Positions 25,222 to 36,480 of a stretch of 64,000 bases of DNA are shown here, piece by piece. The stretch's first letter is position 1; every line of letters starts with the position of its first letter. Origin of the DNA: Megalobrama amblycephala (Eukaryota; Chordata; Actinopteri; Cypriniformes; Xenocyprididae); NCBI RefSeq assembly GCF_018812025.1, contig NC_063058.1, positions 23,033,797 through 23,097,796 of the forward strand. Reading direction: 5' to 3'. Made by a program: the position numbers and the translations under genes. The notes below the pieces were generated by a model that was not told where the DNA came from, made no database searches, and worked only from the letters and a program-made list of their open reading frames with translations.

Positions 25222-25825
25222 TTAAAGGTGCTCTATGTAAGTTTTTGACTGTAATAAAGCATAAAAATACCATAATATGTTTGCAGATATTTATTAAACA
25301 TGCTCAGTTCACATATTCGTTTCTCTGAAAACCAATGCTACAGCCAGTTATTTTACTTTGAAATGTGCTTTCCGTGTCGGAATTTCTGTTTTTGTTTCGG
25401 TCTGTGCAAAGCCGCAAGTTGCCAATCTACCCAATAGTATTTCGCCACCCCGGATTGCTATTTGGCGGAAAACACATGCAGCGAACTGCAGCCTTGGAAG
25501 CCAGCTAACAAACTGGGTCAGAGATTGCTGATTCTACCTGACCTAAAAAGACTCAGCATCCATCTAAAAATCTCTATGAACTGGAGCATATTAAAATGCG
25601 ATATCAAGTCATCATAAATCAATAAATCAACTAATTATCTTACAGTGTGTAAGCCTCCTCGCCTTCCAATGTCAATTGAGCTCGTTCCTGTTGCGTATCT
25701 TCAAACTGGCAACCCGCGAGAGCGTGGAGTCTGAGGAGGAGGGGGCGGGGCAAACAATATTTTGAATTTGGACTGCAGTACCCATTTCAACCACTAGTAG
25801 TCATTCTTACATAAAGCACCTTTAA
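25222..25825 (+). mobile_element. MITE family E, complete
   Basis: TTAAAGGTGCTCTATGTAAG at the left and CTTACATAAAGCACCTTTAA at the right: inverted ends with TTAA duplicates, 604 bp. The interior is non-coding, with a GC-rich segment at 25700-25750. Confidence 0.85.
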
Positions 25826-25884
25826 GACTTGAGACTTGCTTGGGCTTGAACATGTGTGACTTGTCCCCACCTCTGCATTGCAGA

Positions 25885-25950
25885 CCTTTTTCATGCTTAA
25901 ACAGCAACATTACACACTAAAGAAAGTTGAAAATGTAAAAAAAGCAATTG
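25885..25950. repeat. Terminal fragment of MITE family C
   Basis: CTTTTTCATGCTTAAACAGC and CACTAAAGAAAGTTGAAAAT, as at 63185-63240. Confidence 0.6.
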
Positions 25951-26224
25951 ATATTAATTTGTTGAACAGTCATGAACATCTCTTTCTGGAGCGTTAGAGA
26001 AGAACAAAGGTAAGAAAATCCCTGTAAGCATAAGCAAAAACCTGCACATTTAATGTTTGTTTAGTGATATGAGGAATGGTTCACCCTAAAAATCATTTTT
26101 AATTTCCTTTTTAATAAGTCACATGTCACTGCATACACGCATTTCTGAAGAAAATTCTGCCATTTTTCCATACAATGAAAGTGAATATGGACTGGAGCTT
26201 AGCTCCATTTTTCAGTAGCTTTTA

Positions 26225-26690
26225 TCAAAGTCCCTTTAAGACAAGTCATTTCACTCAGCGGCCATCTTTGAAACACCTCTCGGGCATTCAAGTGCAGCTC
26301 CTATCTCTTTGAATGGGGAAACATCAAATTCTCTAAAGCTGTTCACCAAGCTTTCGATTTTATTTGATCACCAATGAAATCTGACAACAACTGTCTCATA
26401 AATTTTGTTTCTAAATGCTCGAATCGTGACAAAAAACGGTATTTTTCAGGCTGGATCAAGCTAATGCGTAGAACTAAGTGTACGTCTTTTTAGGAAGCAC
26501 GCATCTGACTGTTTCTATAGGAACCGGAGCTTCTAACGGCCGCTGCAGTGACGTCATGACTTTACCAATCAGCGATTGGCTCTTATTTAGAAGGCGGGAC
26601 TTATTCCGCCATATTGCACGATGCACATTTTCCCATTCAAAACAATACGAGTGACGCGTCTTGTGTTATTCTATAGTCTTTGCTTTTATT
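26225..26690 (+). repeat. Dispersed repeat D, copy 2
   Basis: Matches 12315-12785 over almost its whole length, including GGAACCGGAGCTTCTAAC and CCAATCAGCGATTGGCTCTT. The copies differ by a small insertion after CATTCAAGTGCAGCTCC and by loss of the GCGCATGCGCA segment. Confidence 0.75.
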
Positions 26691-27093
26691 CAGCAAGGAT
26701 GATCAAAAGTGACAAAGACATTTAAAATGTCACAAAAGATTTTAAATAAATGCTGTTCTTTCGAACTTTTTCTATTTTGTTTTCTGTTTTCAACATTGAT
26801 ATAATAAGAAATAATAAGATATAATAATAAGAAATGAGCAGCAAATCAGTATATTAGAATGATTTCTGAAGGATCATGTGACACTGAAGACTGGAGTAAT
26901 GATGCTGACAATTCAGCTTTGATCACAGGAATAAATTACTCTTTGAAATATACTAAAATAGAAACAGTTATTTAATATAAGTGTAATAGAATTTCAAAAT
27001 ATTACTGTTTTACTGTATTTTTTATCAAATACGTTCTGCCTTGGTGAGACTTCTTTCAAAAACCAACTACAAACATTTGAATGGTAGTGTATA
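26691..27093 (+). repeat. Abundant cyprinid dispersed repeat (3'UTR type)
   Basis: Contains TTTTATTCAGCAAGGATGAT, GGATCATGTGACACTGAAGA, GATGCTGACAATTCAGCTTT and the ending TTTGAATGGTAGTGTATATT. This repeat is very common in cyprinid genomes and transcripts. I do not recall its formal name. It supports the taxonomic placement. Confidence 0.7.
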
Positions 27094-27828
27094 TTTAAAG
27101 ATATTATTCAAATTTTATATGTATTACAAAAAAGTCAACAGACATCACAGGCAATTGTATTTTTCAACTTTGTTGTAGTATCATAGCACCATATGCTAAC
27201 TGCGATGACTCAATGATTTGGTTCAGGTGTTAATTGCATCTTTAGTAATGACCTAGAGATTTACATTACATTAGCTCTCTCCTCAGCGCATTTGAGGCGT
27301 TGTGTGCTTCTGAAAAGCTCTAATCCCTACAGCGGCGACAGAATGATTCCTACAATCAAAGCGCAACAAAAGAAGACAAAAGAAAGCACACTTAAATGCA
27401 TGAATACTTGATTATAGACACTGCTGTCCTCATGTCTACAGCAATTTCTTGTGTGGTTCTAGCAGTCGCTAGATAGATTAGGTCTGCCCACCACTTTTTC
27501 AGCCTTAAAAAATGCTGTTTGTCACCTAAGAGGCCCATTCAATGTGATTGAATGCCCCGTGCTGACCGTAGGAATCTAATGGAGGAGGATTTATTGTCAA
27601 CTTCTTGTCCTCTGCTAATATTTTTCCATGTTACTCAATGGTGCCCTAAACTACGACACTTATTCAGTCAGAAAATTTGTCTAGCGACACACGCTAAAAA
27701 AATTATGTACCTCTCCTGCCTTCCCTCGCTGTCTAATTATCCAAAGACGAGCTACTTGCACATCACACAGCACATAAGTAAGATAGATCCACAGAGTAGA
27801 CGGAACAAAAACATATGGCTCTAATGCT
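27094..27828. other. Unassigned intronic DNA
   Basis: No repeat match within the window. A 90-codon frame at 27552-27824 has no recognisable domain. Confidence 0.4.
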
Positions 27829-27934
27829 TTTTTTTTTTTTTTTTTTTTTGCTGGAAATTCAAATAATGTTTCCATATTAAAATAAAACAAAAAAAATGTT
27901 TTATAAATTACAAAAAAAATACTACTAATAAAAT

Positions 27935-27965
<31 letters not shown>

Positions 27966-28020
27966 TATATAAAAAAAAAAAATATATATATATATATAAA
28001 CAAATATTAAAATATATAAT
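27829..28020. repeat. Poly-T run and AT low-complexity block
   Basis: A T-run of about 21 bases at 27829-27849, then (TA)n and A-rich tracts at 27935-28010. Confidence 0.9.
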
Positions 28021-28414
28021 GCCTATTTTTAATTAAAGGGCCATAACACCTGAAAATAACACAAATTACTACCATTCAATGTATGATAAAATAATAAAAT
28101 ATTAACAATAATTACTTAAATTAATAAAAAAATAATGAACAATGTTAATTATGAAAAAAATAACACAAGTAATGCTTATTTTTGAATGGGAGAGTGGATT
28201 AAAGGTTCATAAAACCAGAAAACATAATTTATTATTATTCAACGTAAAAACAAATAAAATTAATTAATTTTAAAATATATATTTTTAGATAAGAAAGTTA
28301 ATTAAAGGGCCATAACACCTGAAAACACAAATTATTACCATTCAGGGTATAATAACATTAAATATTAAAAATAATGATTTCAATTAATAAAAAAAATAAA
28401 CAATTTTAAATATT

Positions 28415-28495
<81 letters not shown>

Positions 28496-29290
28496 TAATA
28501 TTTAAAATTGTTTATTTTTTTATTAATTGAAATCATTATTAAAATGCTTAATTAATGCTTATTTCTAAAGAAGCAAGTTGATTAAAGGCTCATAAAACTA
28601 TAAAAACAAAATATTAACATTCAATTTAAAATAAAAATAAATAAATTAATTAATAATAATATATTAAAAAACAATTAAAAAAGTAATGCTATTTTTGGAT
28701 AAGCCAGTGAATTAAAGGGTCATAAAACATGAACTAACAATTTATTAATAATTAATGTAAAATAAAATTAAAACGTTTGTTCTCAATTTTAAATAATAAA
28801 ATCTAAAGATATAAATATTAATAAGCAATGCCTATTTTTAGATAAGCCAGTGAATTAAAGGGTCATAACACCTGAAAACACAAAATAATTCCATTCAGTG
28901 TACTGTATAACAAAATTAAATATTAAAAATAATTATTTCAAATAATTACAAATAATAAAAAAAATTAAATATTAAAATGAAATTTTAATGTTTAATTAAT
29001 GCTTATTTTTAAAGAAGCAAGTTGATTAAAGAGTCATAAAACTATAGAAAACAATGTATTAATATTCCATTTAATATACAAAATTAATTAATTAATAATA
29101 ATATATTAAAACAAAATGAATAGTAATGGCTATTTTAGATAAGCTGGTGAATTAAAGGATCATAAAATGTGAAAACACAATTTATTAATATTATTTGATG
29201 TAAAATAAATATTAAATATTAAAATCTTTCAGTATATTAATATAAGTAATACCTGTTTTTAGAAAAGCCACTTAATTAAAAGGTCACCAG
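28020..29290. repeat. Degenerate AT-rich tandem repeat (about 125-170 bp period)
   Basis: The phrase GATAAGCCAGTGAATTAAAG followed by GGTCATAAAAC, an A-rich tract and TTATTAATATTCAATGTAA recurs about nine times. ATTAAAG-CATAA cores start near 28033, 28195, 28301, 28581, 28711, 28853, 29025, 29151 and 29275. Units are diverged and vary in spacing; the longest gap holds the TA cruciform. Confidence 0.75.
28370..28540. repeat. (TA)n flanked by about 50-bp inverted arms
   Basis: The left arm begins AATAATGATTTCAATTAATA and the right arm is its inverse, ending AATCATTATT at 28540. Only the A-run length differs. The centre is a pure TA run of roughly 70 bp (28420-28490). Confidence 0.9.
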
Positions 29291-30362
29291 AACCAAAAAT
29301 GATAGTTTTTGAGATGTTAACATCTGATTCAAAACCGTAAAAACAACACAAAAAAAATGCATTAGATGCATTATGTTTGAAGCCATTTATCTAATGCAGC
29401 ATAACAGTATAGTTTCTATATCGGTTGTCACGTTTTCATCATTTCATATTATATAGTCCCAAACCACCCCTAGTAAGCACTGTTTAAATGAAAGAGCACT
29501 TGGAATGAGAGCAGTGGAAAAAAGGATACGATGACCCTCTTATATGAAGACCTGACTCAGGTTTGGAAGTCTTATGAATCTCTTTCTTGGAGGAAATGGG
29601 ATGAAGTCACATCCCCCAGTCTCAGGAAGAGGTAAGCGCTCGATGTGATTAGCAATTCTGCGTAGAACCCCCGTGCACATCCTGGCTCTTTTTGATCACG
29701 AGCCTTTGGAAGATGTGCAGAGAAAACAGCTGATGGTGAATCTATGAAATACAGACTCAAGCCTGGGATGGAAATGAACTGGTCGCATTATCGTCAGCCA
29801 AGCGCACAGAATGTGCCAGAACATTCTTCGAGCTCCGTCAGACAGCTACCTGTGGTATTTGGCTGGCATTTACAAATGTAGCCTCTGGTTGAGGTAAAAA
29901 AAAAATAAAAGCAGAAACCGGGGGGAATGCAAGTAGGAAATACGTGGCAATTAAAGAAAGCCGCCTCCATCCCAAACAGACCGGGTTATGTAAGACGTGC
30001 AGGATATGAGATTGACCCATCCATCACAAACCTGCAAATTACCAATTGAAATGCTCGAGATGAACAATGCCCGAGAACAAATGTACACTAGATCTTGGTA
30101 CATTTCATCAAAAATCTCTTTGAGGTTCAATGTGGGGTCAACAACCTTAGAAACATGCAGGTATAAACAAAGTAGCTAACTACACTAAAAGATACTAATA
30201 ATTTGCCATTTAATTAATTAATTCCTTCATTCATTCAAGCAAATAAATACATATTTATCTGGTTGTCACATTGTGGCTGTAATGAAGCACACAATGAAAG
30301 GAATAGGGAACAAAAACAGTCTGTAAAAAAGAAAGAATACACAGGAGATTTACACAGAACAG
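29291..30362. other. Apparently unique intronic DNA
   Basis: Mixed composition; frames at 29572-29760 (-) and 29997-30179 (+) have no domain. Nothing recognised. Confidence 0.4.
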
Positions 30363-30496
30363 AGGCTATGTTCACACTTCAGGTAAATGTGGCACAAATT
30401 AGATTTTTTTGCCCACATGTGACTCATATCTGTTTCCCCATGACAGTGTGAACAGTACAAACCTGAAGTACAAAATTCCGATTTGTGCCACTTCCA

Positions 30497-32188
30497 TATG
30501 TGACCCGTCACGGAAACCAGGGACACAAGTCGGCAGCACAACTCTCGAGCAAAATGAGAAAGAAGCATTTTTTTTCAAAATTGGTGATTTTCGTTTTTTT
30601 GCAGAATCTGTTAGTTGAGATCATGAAGAAGCCTTTCCGTGTTTGAGATAGCAGTATTGGTATATTTAAAAGCGTACATTTTGAGGTTGAAATCGGCTTG
30701 TTTTTCGGAGACTCTAGCACGCAGTGGGGGCGTGTCATTGTCTGTGTGTATTTCCATACTGGGAAGCGTGGCTACTTACTATGCAGCGCTCTGGCCGGCT
30801 CTAGCTGATATCAAAATTCAATGAATGTTTTGAAGTACTTCTTCGACAAGCCGGATGCTTATGAACAAGCGCTCACTGATTCTGAAGACGATCTGAGCGA
30901 CGATGAAAGCAGCATAATAAGACATTACCTCTCTGGAGTCGGGTAACGCGCCGGCGCATTTTGCAGGATTTTTTTCACATTGCAGCAAAACAGACTTAAA
31001 ATACTCCGTCATTTTTTGTCATAGAGACATAAGTAATATATCAATTGAAACTATAGAATGTCTTCTTTTATTTGTGTACACTCAGAGTAAAAACAAAATG
31101 TTGTGCTTTTTGAAAAATAAAGAAAACTAACATTATGCGTGATCTCTCGTCTCCCTCTGAACGAAGTCCAATCTGATAGTTCTCAGAAAATGAACTGTAA
31201 CTTAGTGAATACTAATCATAAAAAAATTATACTTAGCCTATGTCTGAAAAAACGTTGAAATGTCAAGTGTTAAAATGTGTAAGTCAAATCGAAAACAAAC
31301 CTTCTGTGTTTATGTAATCTGTATGAAAAGAGAGCCATGTCAGAAGTCCGTGATTCAGCTCATTATCTGGTAATGCGGCCACGCCCACGGAGCCAGCGCT
31401 ATTCAGACGCAAATTCTGAGTCAATGCATGCATTCATCGTCTCAATCGTGTATTTATTGACTTGAAAAGTGTTTTGAATAGCCATAGTTAGCGATCTCTG
31501 GCCTCTCTGTTAGTCCAGTTATTTCCTGGATTGCCTATTCTTCTTTAACAGGCTTCTCAGGTGAGAACATTTCATTTCATGATTATAGTGACCAAAATGA
31601 TCACGGTTATCACAGAATCCTGTTCAAAAAGTCAATTCACCAAGTTTTATGTGGAAAACCAGCAAATAAAAAATAAAATTAGCATCAATATGTACTTTTT
31701 CTTTACATAAACATTAAAAATGATGGGCAGATTTTAAAGGAGTGTCTTGCAACATGTTATCTACAATGCACAAGTTCAAATAGAGTTTTGACAAAAAAGT
31801 CACATATTTCAGCCTCTAAATCATTTTTATAAAAGTCAAAAAAGATAAATTACTGACATTTACAATGTACATTAACCTTTATTATTAATAGTATGCGGTC
31901 CATGCAGCTTTACAGGGGTATGGCTTATCTAAATGAGATGTAAATGAGCCCTATTGTCACTCCCAGCAGGTGAGAACAGGCGAGAACTGCAACTTTAGAG
32001 GCGTTTTTCTCCCTATAGAGCTTTCTTGATTGCCTACCTTCAAATGGCCACAACTTCTCCAAATATTATCAGATTTCCATGTGTCACACATCGTTGGAAA
32101 GCTTGGAGACTGCACTTTCAGAATCTGTGAATAACACAAAATGCCCCAAAACCGACTTGTGTCCCTACTTTCCGTGACTGGTCACATA
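30497..32188. mobile_element. Element K, nested TIR transposon
   Basis: The left end ATATGTGACCCGTCACGGAA and the right end on the opposite strand ATATGTGACCAGTCACGGAA, with homology continuing through GGGACACAAGTCGG (about 35 bp). It is about 1.7 kb and sits within MITE J. The interior has two parts: a possible short piggyBac-like reading frame (30821-30946), and a block (about 31000-31480) shared with the element at 3368-4817. Confidence 0.75.
30821..30946 (+). pseudogene. Short acidic reading frame, possible piggyBac-like transposase N-terminus
   Basis: A 41-codon frame, MNVLKYFFDKPDAYEQALTD followed by an Asp/Glu/Ser-rich run, ending GVG-stop. Acidic N-termini occur in piggyBac transposases, and the relic at 48253-48500 has a similar acidic segment. 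There is no downstream catalytic domain. The assignment is tentative; it may be only an internal frame of a non-autonomous element. Confidence 0.3.
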
Positions 32189-32229
32189 TGTGGTACTAAA
32201 TCCGATACAGGTCAGATGTTTTGTAATGC

Positions 32230-34600
32230 GACTGTAACGGACGTAGGCCGGTAAGAGCTGTGCATGTAAACCTCACTCCCCTGATCTCAAGAGGCGCTCT
32301 AGTGACCAATGCTAGAGACTGTGGTCTTTAGTCTCCTTGTTAGAGCGCCCGACTTCCATGCTGGCAGACCCAGGTTCGGGAGAAGAGCAGGAGGTGAGAA
32401 CATGAGGGGTTACATTGGCGCCGTGACCCGGATGGGAGTGAGGTTTAGGGTGGGTGACTGTAACGGACGTAGGCCGGTAAGAACTGTGCGTGTAAACCTC
32501 ACTCCCCAGTGCGACCGACACTAGAGACTGCGGTCTTTAGTCTCCTTGTTAGAGCGCCCAACTTCCATGTAAACCTCACTCCCCTGATCTCAAGAGGCGC
32601 TCTAGTGACCAATGCTAGAGACTGTGGTCTTTAGTCTCCTTGTTAGAGCGCCCGACTTCGGACGTAGGTAAGAACTGTGCGTGTAAACCTCATCCCCGGA
32701 TCTCAAGAGGCGCTCTAGCGACCGCTAGAGACTGGGTCTTTAGTCTCCTTGTTAGAGCGCCCAACTTCCATGCTGGCAGACCCAGGTTCGGGAGAAGAGC
32801 AGGAGGTGAGAACATGAGGGGTTACATTGGCGCCGTGACCCGGATGGGAGTGAGGTTTAGGGGGGTGACTGTAACGGACGTAGGCCGGTAAGAACTGTGC
32901 GTGTAAACCTCACTCCCCGGATCTCAAGAGGCGCTCTAGCGACCGACACTAGAGACTGCGGTCTTTAGTCTCCTTGTAGAGCGCCCAACTTCCTGCCGGC
33001 AGACCCGGGTTCGAGTCCCGCTTAGAGTGGGAGGTGAGAACATGAGGGGTACATTGGCGCCGTGACCCGGATGGGAGTGAGGTTTAGGGTGGGTGACTGT
33101 AGGCGGACGTAGGCCAGTAAGAACTGTGCGTGTAAACCTCACTCCCCAGATCTCAAGAGGCGCTCTAGCGACCGACACTAGAGACTGCGGTCTTTAGTCT
33201 CCTTGTTAGAGCGCCCAACTTCCATGCTGGCAGACCCAGGTTCGGGAGAAGAGCGGGAGGTGAGAACATGAGGGGTTACATTGGCGCCGTGACCCGGATG
33301 GGAGTGAGGTTTAGGGGGGGTGACTGTAACGGACGTAGGCCGGTAAGAACTGTGCGTGTAAACCTCACTCCCCGGATCTCAAGAGGCGCTCTAGCGACCG
33401 ACACTAGAGACTGCGGTCTTTAGTCTCCTTGTTAGAGCGCCCAACTTCCATGCCGGCAGACCCGGGTTCGAGTCCCGCTTAGAGTGGGAGGTGAGAACAT
33501 GAGGGGTTACATTGGTGCCATGACCCGGATGGGAATGAGGTTTAGGGGGGTGACTGTAACGGACGTAGGCCGGTAAGAACTGTGCATGTAAACCTCACTC
33601 CCCGGATCTCAAGAGGCGCTCTAGCGACCGACACTAGAGACTGCGGTCTTTAGTCTCCTTGTTAGAGCGCCCAACTTCCATGCCGGCAGACCAGGGTTCG
33701 AGTCCCGCTTAGAGCGGGAGGTTAGAACATGAGGGGTTACATTGGTGCCGTGACCCGGATCGGAGTGAGGTTTGGGGGGTGACTGTAACGGACGTAGGCC
33801 GGTAAGAACTGTGCGTGTAAACCTCACTCCCCGGATCTCAAGAGGCGCTCTAGCGACCGACACTAGAGACTGCGGTCTTTAGTCTCCTTGTTAGAGCGCC
33901 CAACTTCCATGCCGGCAGACCCGGGTTCGAGTCCCGCTTAGAGTGGGAGGTGAGAACATGAGGGGTTACATTGGTGCCGTGACCCGGATGGGAGTGAGGT
34001 TTGGGGGGGTGACTGTAACGGACTTAAGCCGTGGTCACACTAAACTTTAAACGTGCGAAATTTATTCGGATGCTGTAACGGTCGTGATATGACGTCACTG
34101 TCTACGACGTCTTTTTTATAAACATGAATTCAACCCATAACTTAAAGCAATACATTCAAAATGTAAAATATAGAACCTACTCGACTTTACTGCAAAAAAT
34201 ACAATTCTTTTAATACAGCCAAGAGGTCATGCCGTGACGAATCGATCTTCTACTGGTCGCACGTCTTCACATGATGCGAATTCGCAGGTCAGAGTTCACC
34301 AAACTTGAACTTTGGAACGCAGCGAAATGCGAAATTTTTCGCATGAGCTTGCGTTTCCGGTCTGATGCATTCGCATGCGTTTGAATGGAAGTCAATGGAA
34401 CGAAAAGTGCAGTGTGACCGCCCCTTTAGGCCGGTAAGAACTGTGCGTGTAAACCTCACTCCTCTGATCTCAAGAGGCGCTCTAGCGAATGATGCTAGAG
34501 ACTGTGATCTGTAGTCTCCTTGTTAGATGGCCCGACTTCCATGCCGGCGGACCCGGGTTCGAGTCCCGCTTAAAGTGGGTGGTTCGAACACGACCGCAGT
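32230..34600 (+). repeat. Tandem array of a ~228-bp monomer with tRNA-like Pol III B-box
   Basis: The phrase GACTGTAACGGACGTAGGCC starts units at 32230, 32456, 32867, 33095, 33322, 33552, 33781 and 34011, spaced 226-230 bp except for one 411-bp interval that contains truncated units (32521-32700). A last partial unit lies at 34429-34600 after an inserted MITE. Each monomer has a small CTCTAG/CTAGAG hairpin, then TAGTCTCCTTGTTAGAGCG (A-box-like), a putative anticodon-arm region and CCCGGGTTCGAGTCCCGC, in which GGTTCGAGTCC matches the B-box/T-loop consensus. The layout looks like a tRNA-derived SINE head within a satellite monomer. Open frames across it repeat the monomer and are not genes. Confidence 0.9.
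34027..34425. mobile_element. PIF/Harbinger-like MITE inside the tandem array
   Basis: 399 bp with ends AGCCGTGGTCACACTAAA and, on the opposite strand, AGGGGCGGTCACACTGCA. It is flanked by TTA at 34024-34026 and 34426-34428, a 3-bp duplication typical of Harbinger elements. It splits GGAC-TTA-GGCCGG of an array monomer. Non-coding. Confidence 0.8.
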
Positions 34601-34912
34601 GTCATAACGGAATTAATTGCGATTTTTACGTCACTCGAGATCAACATTCATCATGATTCTGCACTCGTGGGAGTCTATTCAAAGATTTTACGTACCCAAC
34701 GTTATCAATCAGCCAGTAGAAGGCAGTGATGTGTTACAGTATTACAGAGACAGCTCTATAATACAAGCAAAACATGAGGGCTCGTATCATAAAAGTTTCA
34801 AAACTCTGCTCTCTTTTGTCACATCATTGTCTTTATTTTTCATATTGCCTGCGCATAATTTCGCTGGCTTCCCCGGCAGATCACACTATAAATAAATGCA
34901 TAATCACTTACT
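34601..34912. other. Unassigned sequence between array and MITE A
   Basis: 312 bp, perhaps interior of MITE J or of an array-bearing insert. A 92-codon frame (34617-34895) has no domain. Confidence 0.35.
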
Positions 34913-35706
34913 TTAAAGGTGCCCTAGATTCAAAAATTGAATTTACCTTGGCATAGTTAAATAACAAGAGTTCAGTACATGGAAAAGACATACGTTGAGT
35001 TTCAAACTCCATTGTTTCCTCCTTCTTATATAAATCTCATTTGTTTAAAAGACCTCAGAAGAACAGGCAAATCTCAACATAACACCGACTGTTACGTAAA
35101 GGTCGGGATCATTAATATGTACGCCCCCAATATTTGCATATGTCAGCCATGTTCCCAACATTATGAAAGGGATTACACATCTGGATGTGCACGGCTGAAT
35201 TATCAGACTAGGTAAGCAAGCAAGGACAATAGCGAAAAATGGCAGATGGAGCAATAATAACTGACATGATTTATGATAACATGATATTTTTAGTGATATT
35301 TGTAAATTGTCTTTCTAAATGTTTCGTTAGCATGTTGCTAATGTACTGTTAAATGTGGTTAAAGTTACCATCGTTTATTACTGTATTCACAGAGACAAGA
35401 GCCGTCACTATTTTCATTTTTAAACACTTGCAGTCTGTATAATTGCATAAATACAACTTCATTCTTTATAAATCTCTCCAACAGTGTAGCATTAGCCGTT
35501 AGCCACGGAGCATACTATCAAACTCATTCAGAATCAAATGTAAACATCCAAATAAACACTGTACTTACGTGATTAGACATGCTGCATGACGAACACTTTG
35601 TTCGTCTTTGTTTGGGGTATTTTGAGCTGAAACTTCACAGACACATTCAGGGGACACCTTAGACTTATATTACATCTTTTGAAAAAAAGTTCTAGGGCAC
35701 CTTTAA
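34913..35706 (-). mobile_element. MITE family A, copy 2
   Basis: Reverse orientation with TTAA at both edges, 794 bp. It is shorter than its relatives because the segment between the GACGAACACTTTG word and GGGGTATTTTGAGCTGAAAC is deleted. The TTACGTAA motif is retained at 35092-35099. Confidence 0.85.
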
Positions 35707-36080
35707 TGCCCTCCGTATATTGCCAAGTCACGATTTTCCTGCAGAATTGGGTTATTTTTTTCACTGGTTGTTTTGCAACTCAGTGGGTTGAAGCAACCAC
35801 AAAAACGCGATATTTAACCCCCGGAACACTATTTTTTCTGGGATACCCAACGGAACGTGGGCTAGTTTTGAGAAGCAATTGAGTGGATTTTGTGGTAAAA
35901 ACCTGGCAACCCCGTTTGTATTGTTCTTTTGCGCATGTAGGTCAGTTCAGAACCATGATCTGTTCACACTGGAAATCTGATATTAGCCACATTGGCAACA
36001 ACAATGTGAACAGCTATACAAAAAATCAGATCTGAGCAAAAATAATTAAGCATTAAAGTCTGCAGTGTGAACGTAGCCTA

Positions 36081-36480
36081 AGGAAACTCAGGGCTTAAAT
36101 ACAAGGGGAGAGTCATCAAAGTGAACAGGAACAGGTGTGTGGAACTAATTAACAACTATGGAGACTAACTAGGGAATGGAACTCAGGCAAAGCAGAACAG
36201 TGAACGGAATGAAAACTAAACCAAAACACAACAAAAAAGTTACACTGGTACAAAAATCAATTAAGTAATATATGATTTTTCACAATTATGGTGGAATACT
36301 ATTTGGATATAATAGTACTAATTTTCTAATAATTACTTTGTATAATACTACTTTGTGATAGTCTTTTCTTCCCTAATGTGATATCCAAGAGAAACGGGTT
36401 CTGGAATGCGAAAAAAAAGTAGGGCAGGATTTGATTTCATCCTTCAGGAGTTGATTGGATCGTAGGAAGTTGGGCGTGGC
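36081..36480. other. Unassigned intronic DNA
   Basis: AGTCATCAAAGTGAACAGG and GGAACTAATTAACAACTATG resemble sequences seen near ends of other fish transposons. No boundary is recognised. Confidence 0.35.

Larger units (their letters stand above)
30363..36080 (+). mobile_element. Outer MITE J (AGGCTAYGTTCACACT ends), expanded by nested insertions
   Basis: The left end AGGCTATGTTCACACTTCAG pairs with the right end CTGCAGTGTGAACGTAGCCT. Own sequence is 30363-30496, 32189-32229 and about 35720-36080 (for example GATTTGTGCCACTTCC and GGTACTAAATCCGATACAGG read as one piece when the inner element is removed). Element K, the tandem array, the Harbinger-like MITE and family A copy 2 lie between. The superfamily is probably hAT-like from its ends; no target duplication was resolved. 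Confidence 0.6.

Noticed and set aside
28020..29290. CRISPR-like array because of regularly recurring words
   Set aside because: Units are diverged, of uneven length and AT-rich, and the sequence is eukaryotic intron.
30821..30946. Functional small protein
   Set aside because: A 41-codon acidic frame inside a non-autonomous element; kept only as a possible transposase remnant.
32309..33863. Several 70-83-codon open frames with the same peptide text (MSVARAPLEI..., MRGYIGAVTRMG...)
   Set aside because: They are the same tandem monomer read repeatedly in both strands. Frames break with each indel and there is no domain.
32521..34570. True tRNA genes in the array
   Set aside because: The B-box is perfect, but the acceptor stem does not pair and the anticodon stem is poor in the copies I folded by hand. 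I keep it as tRNA-like only and do not assign an anticodon.
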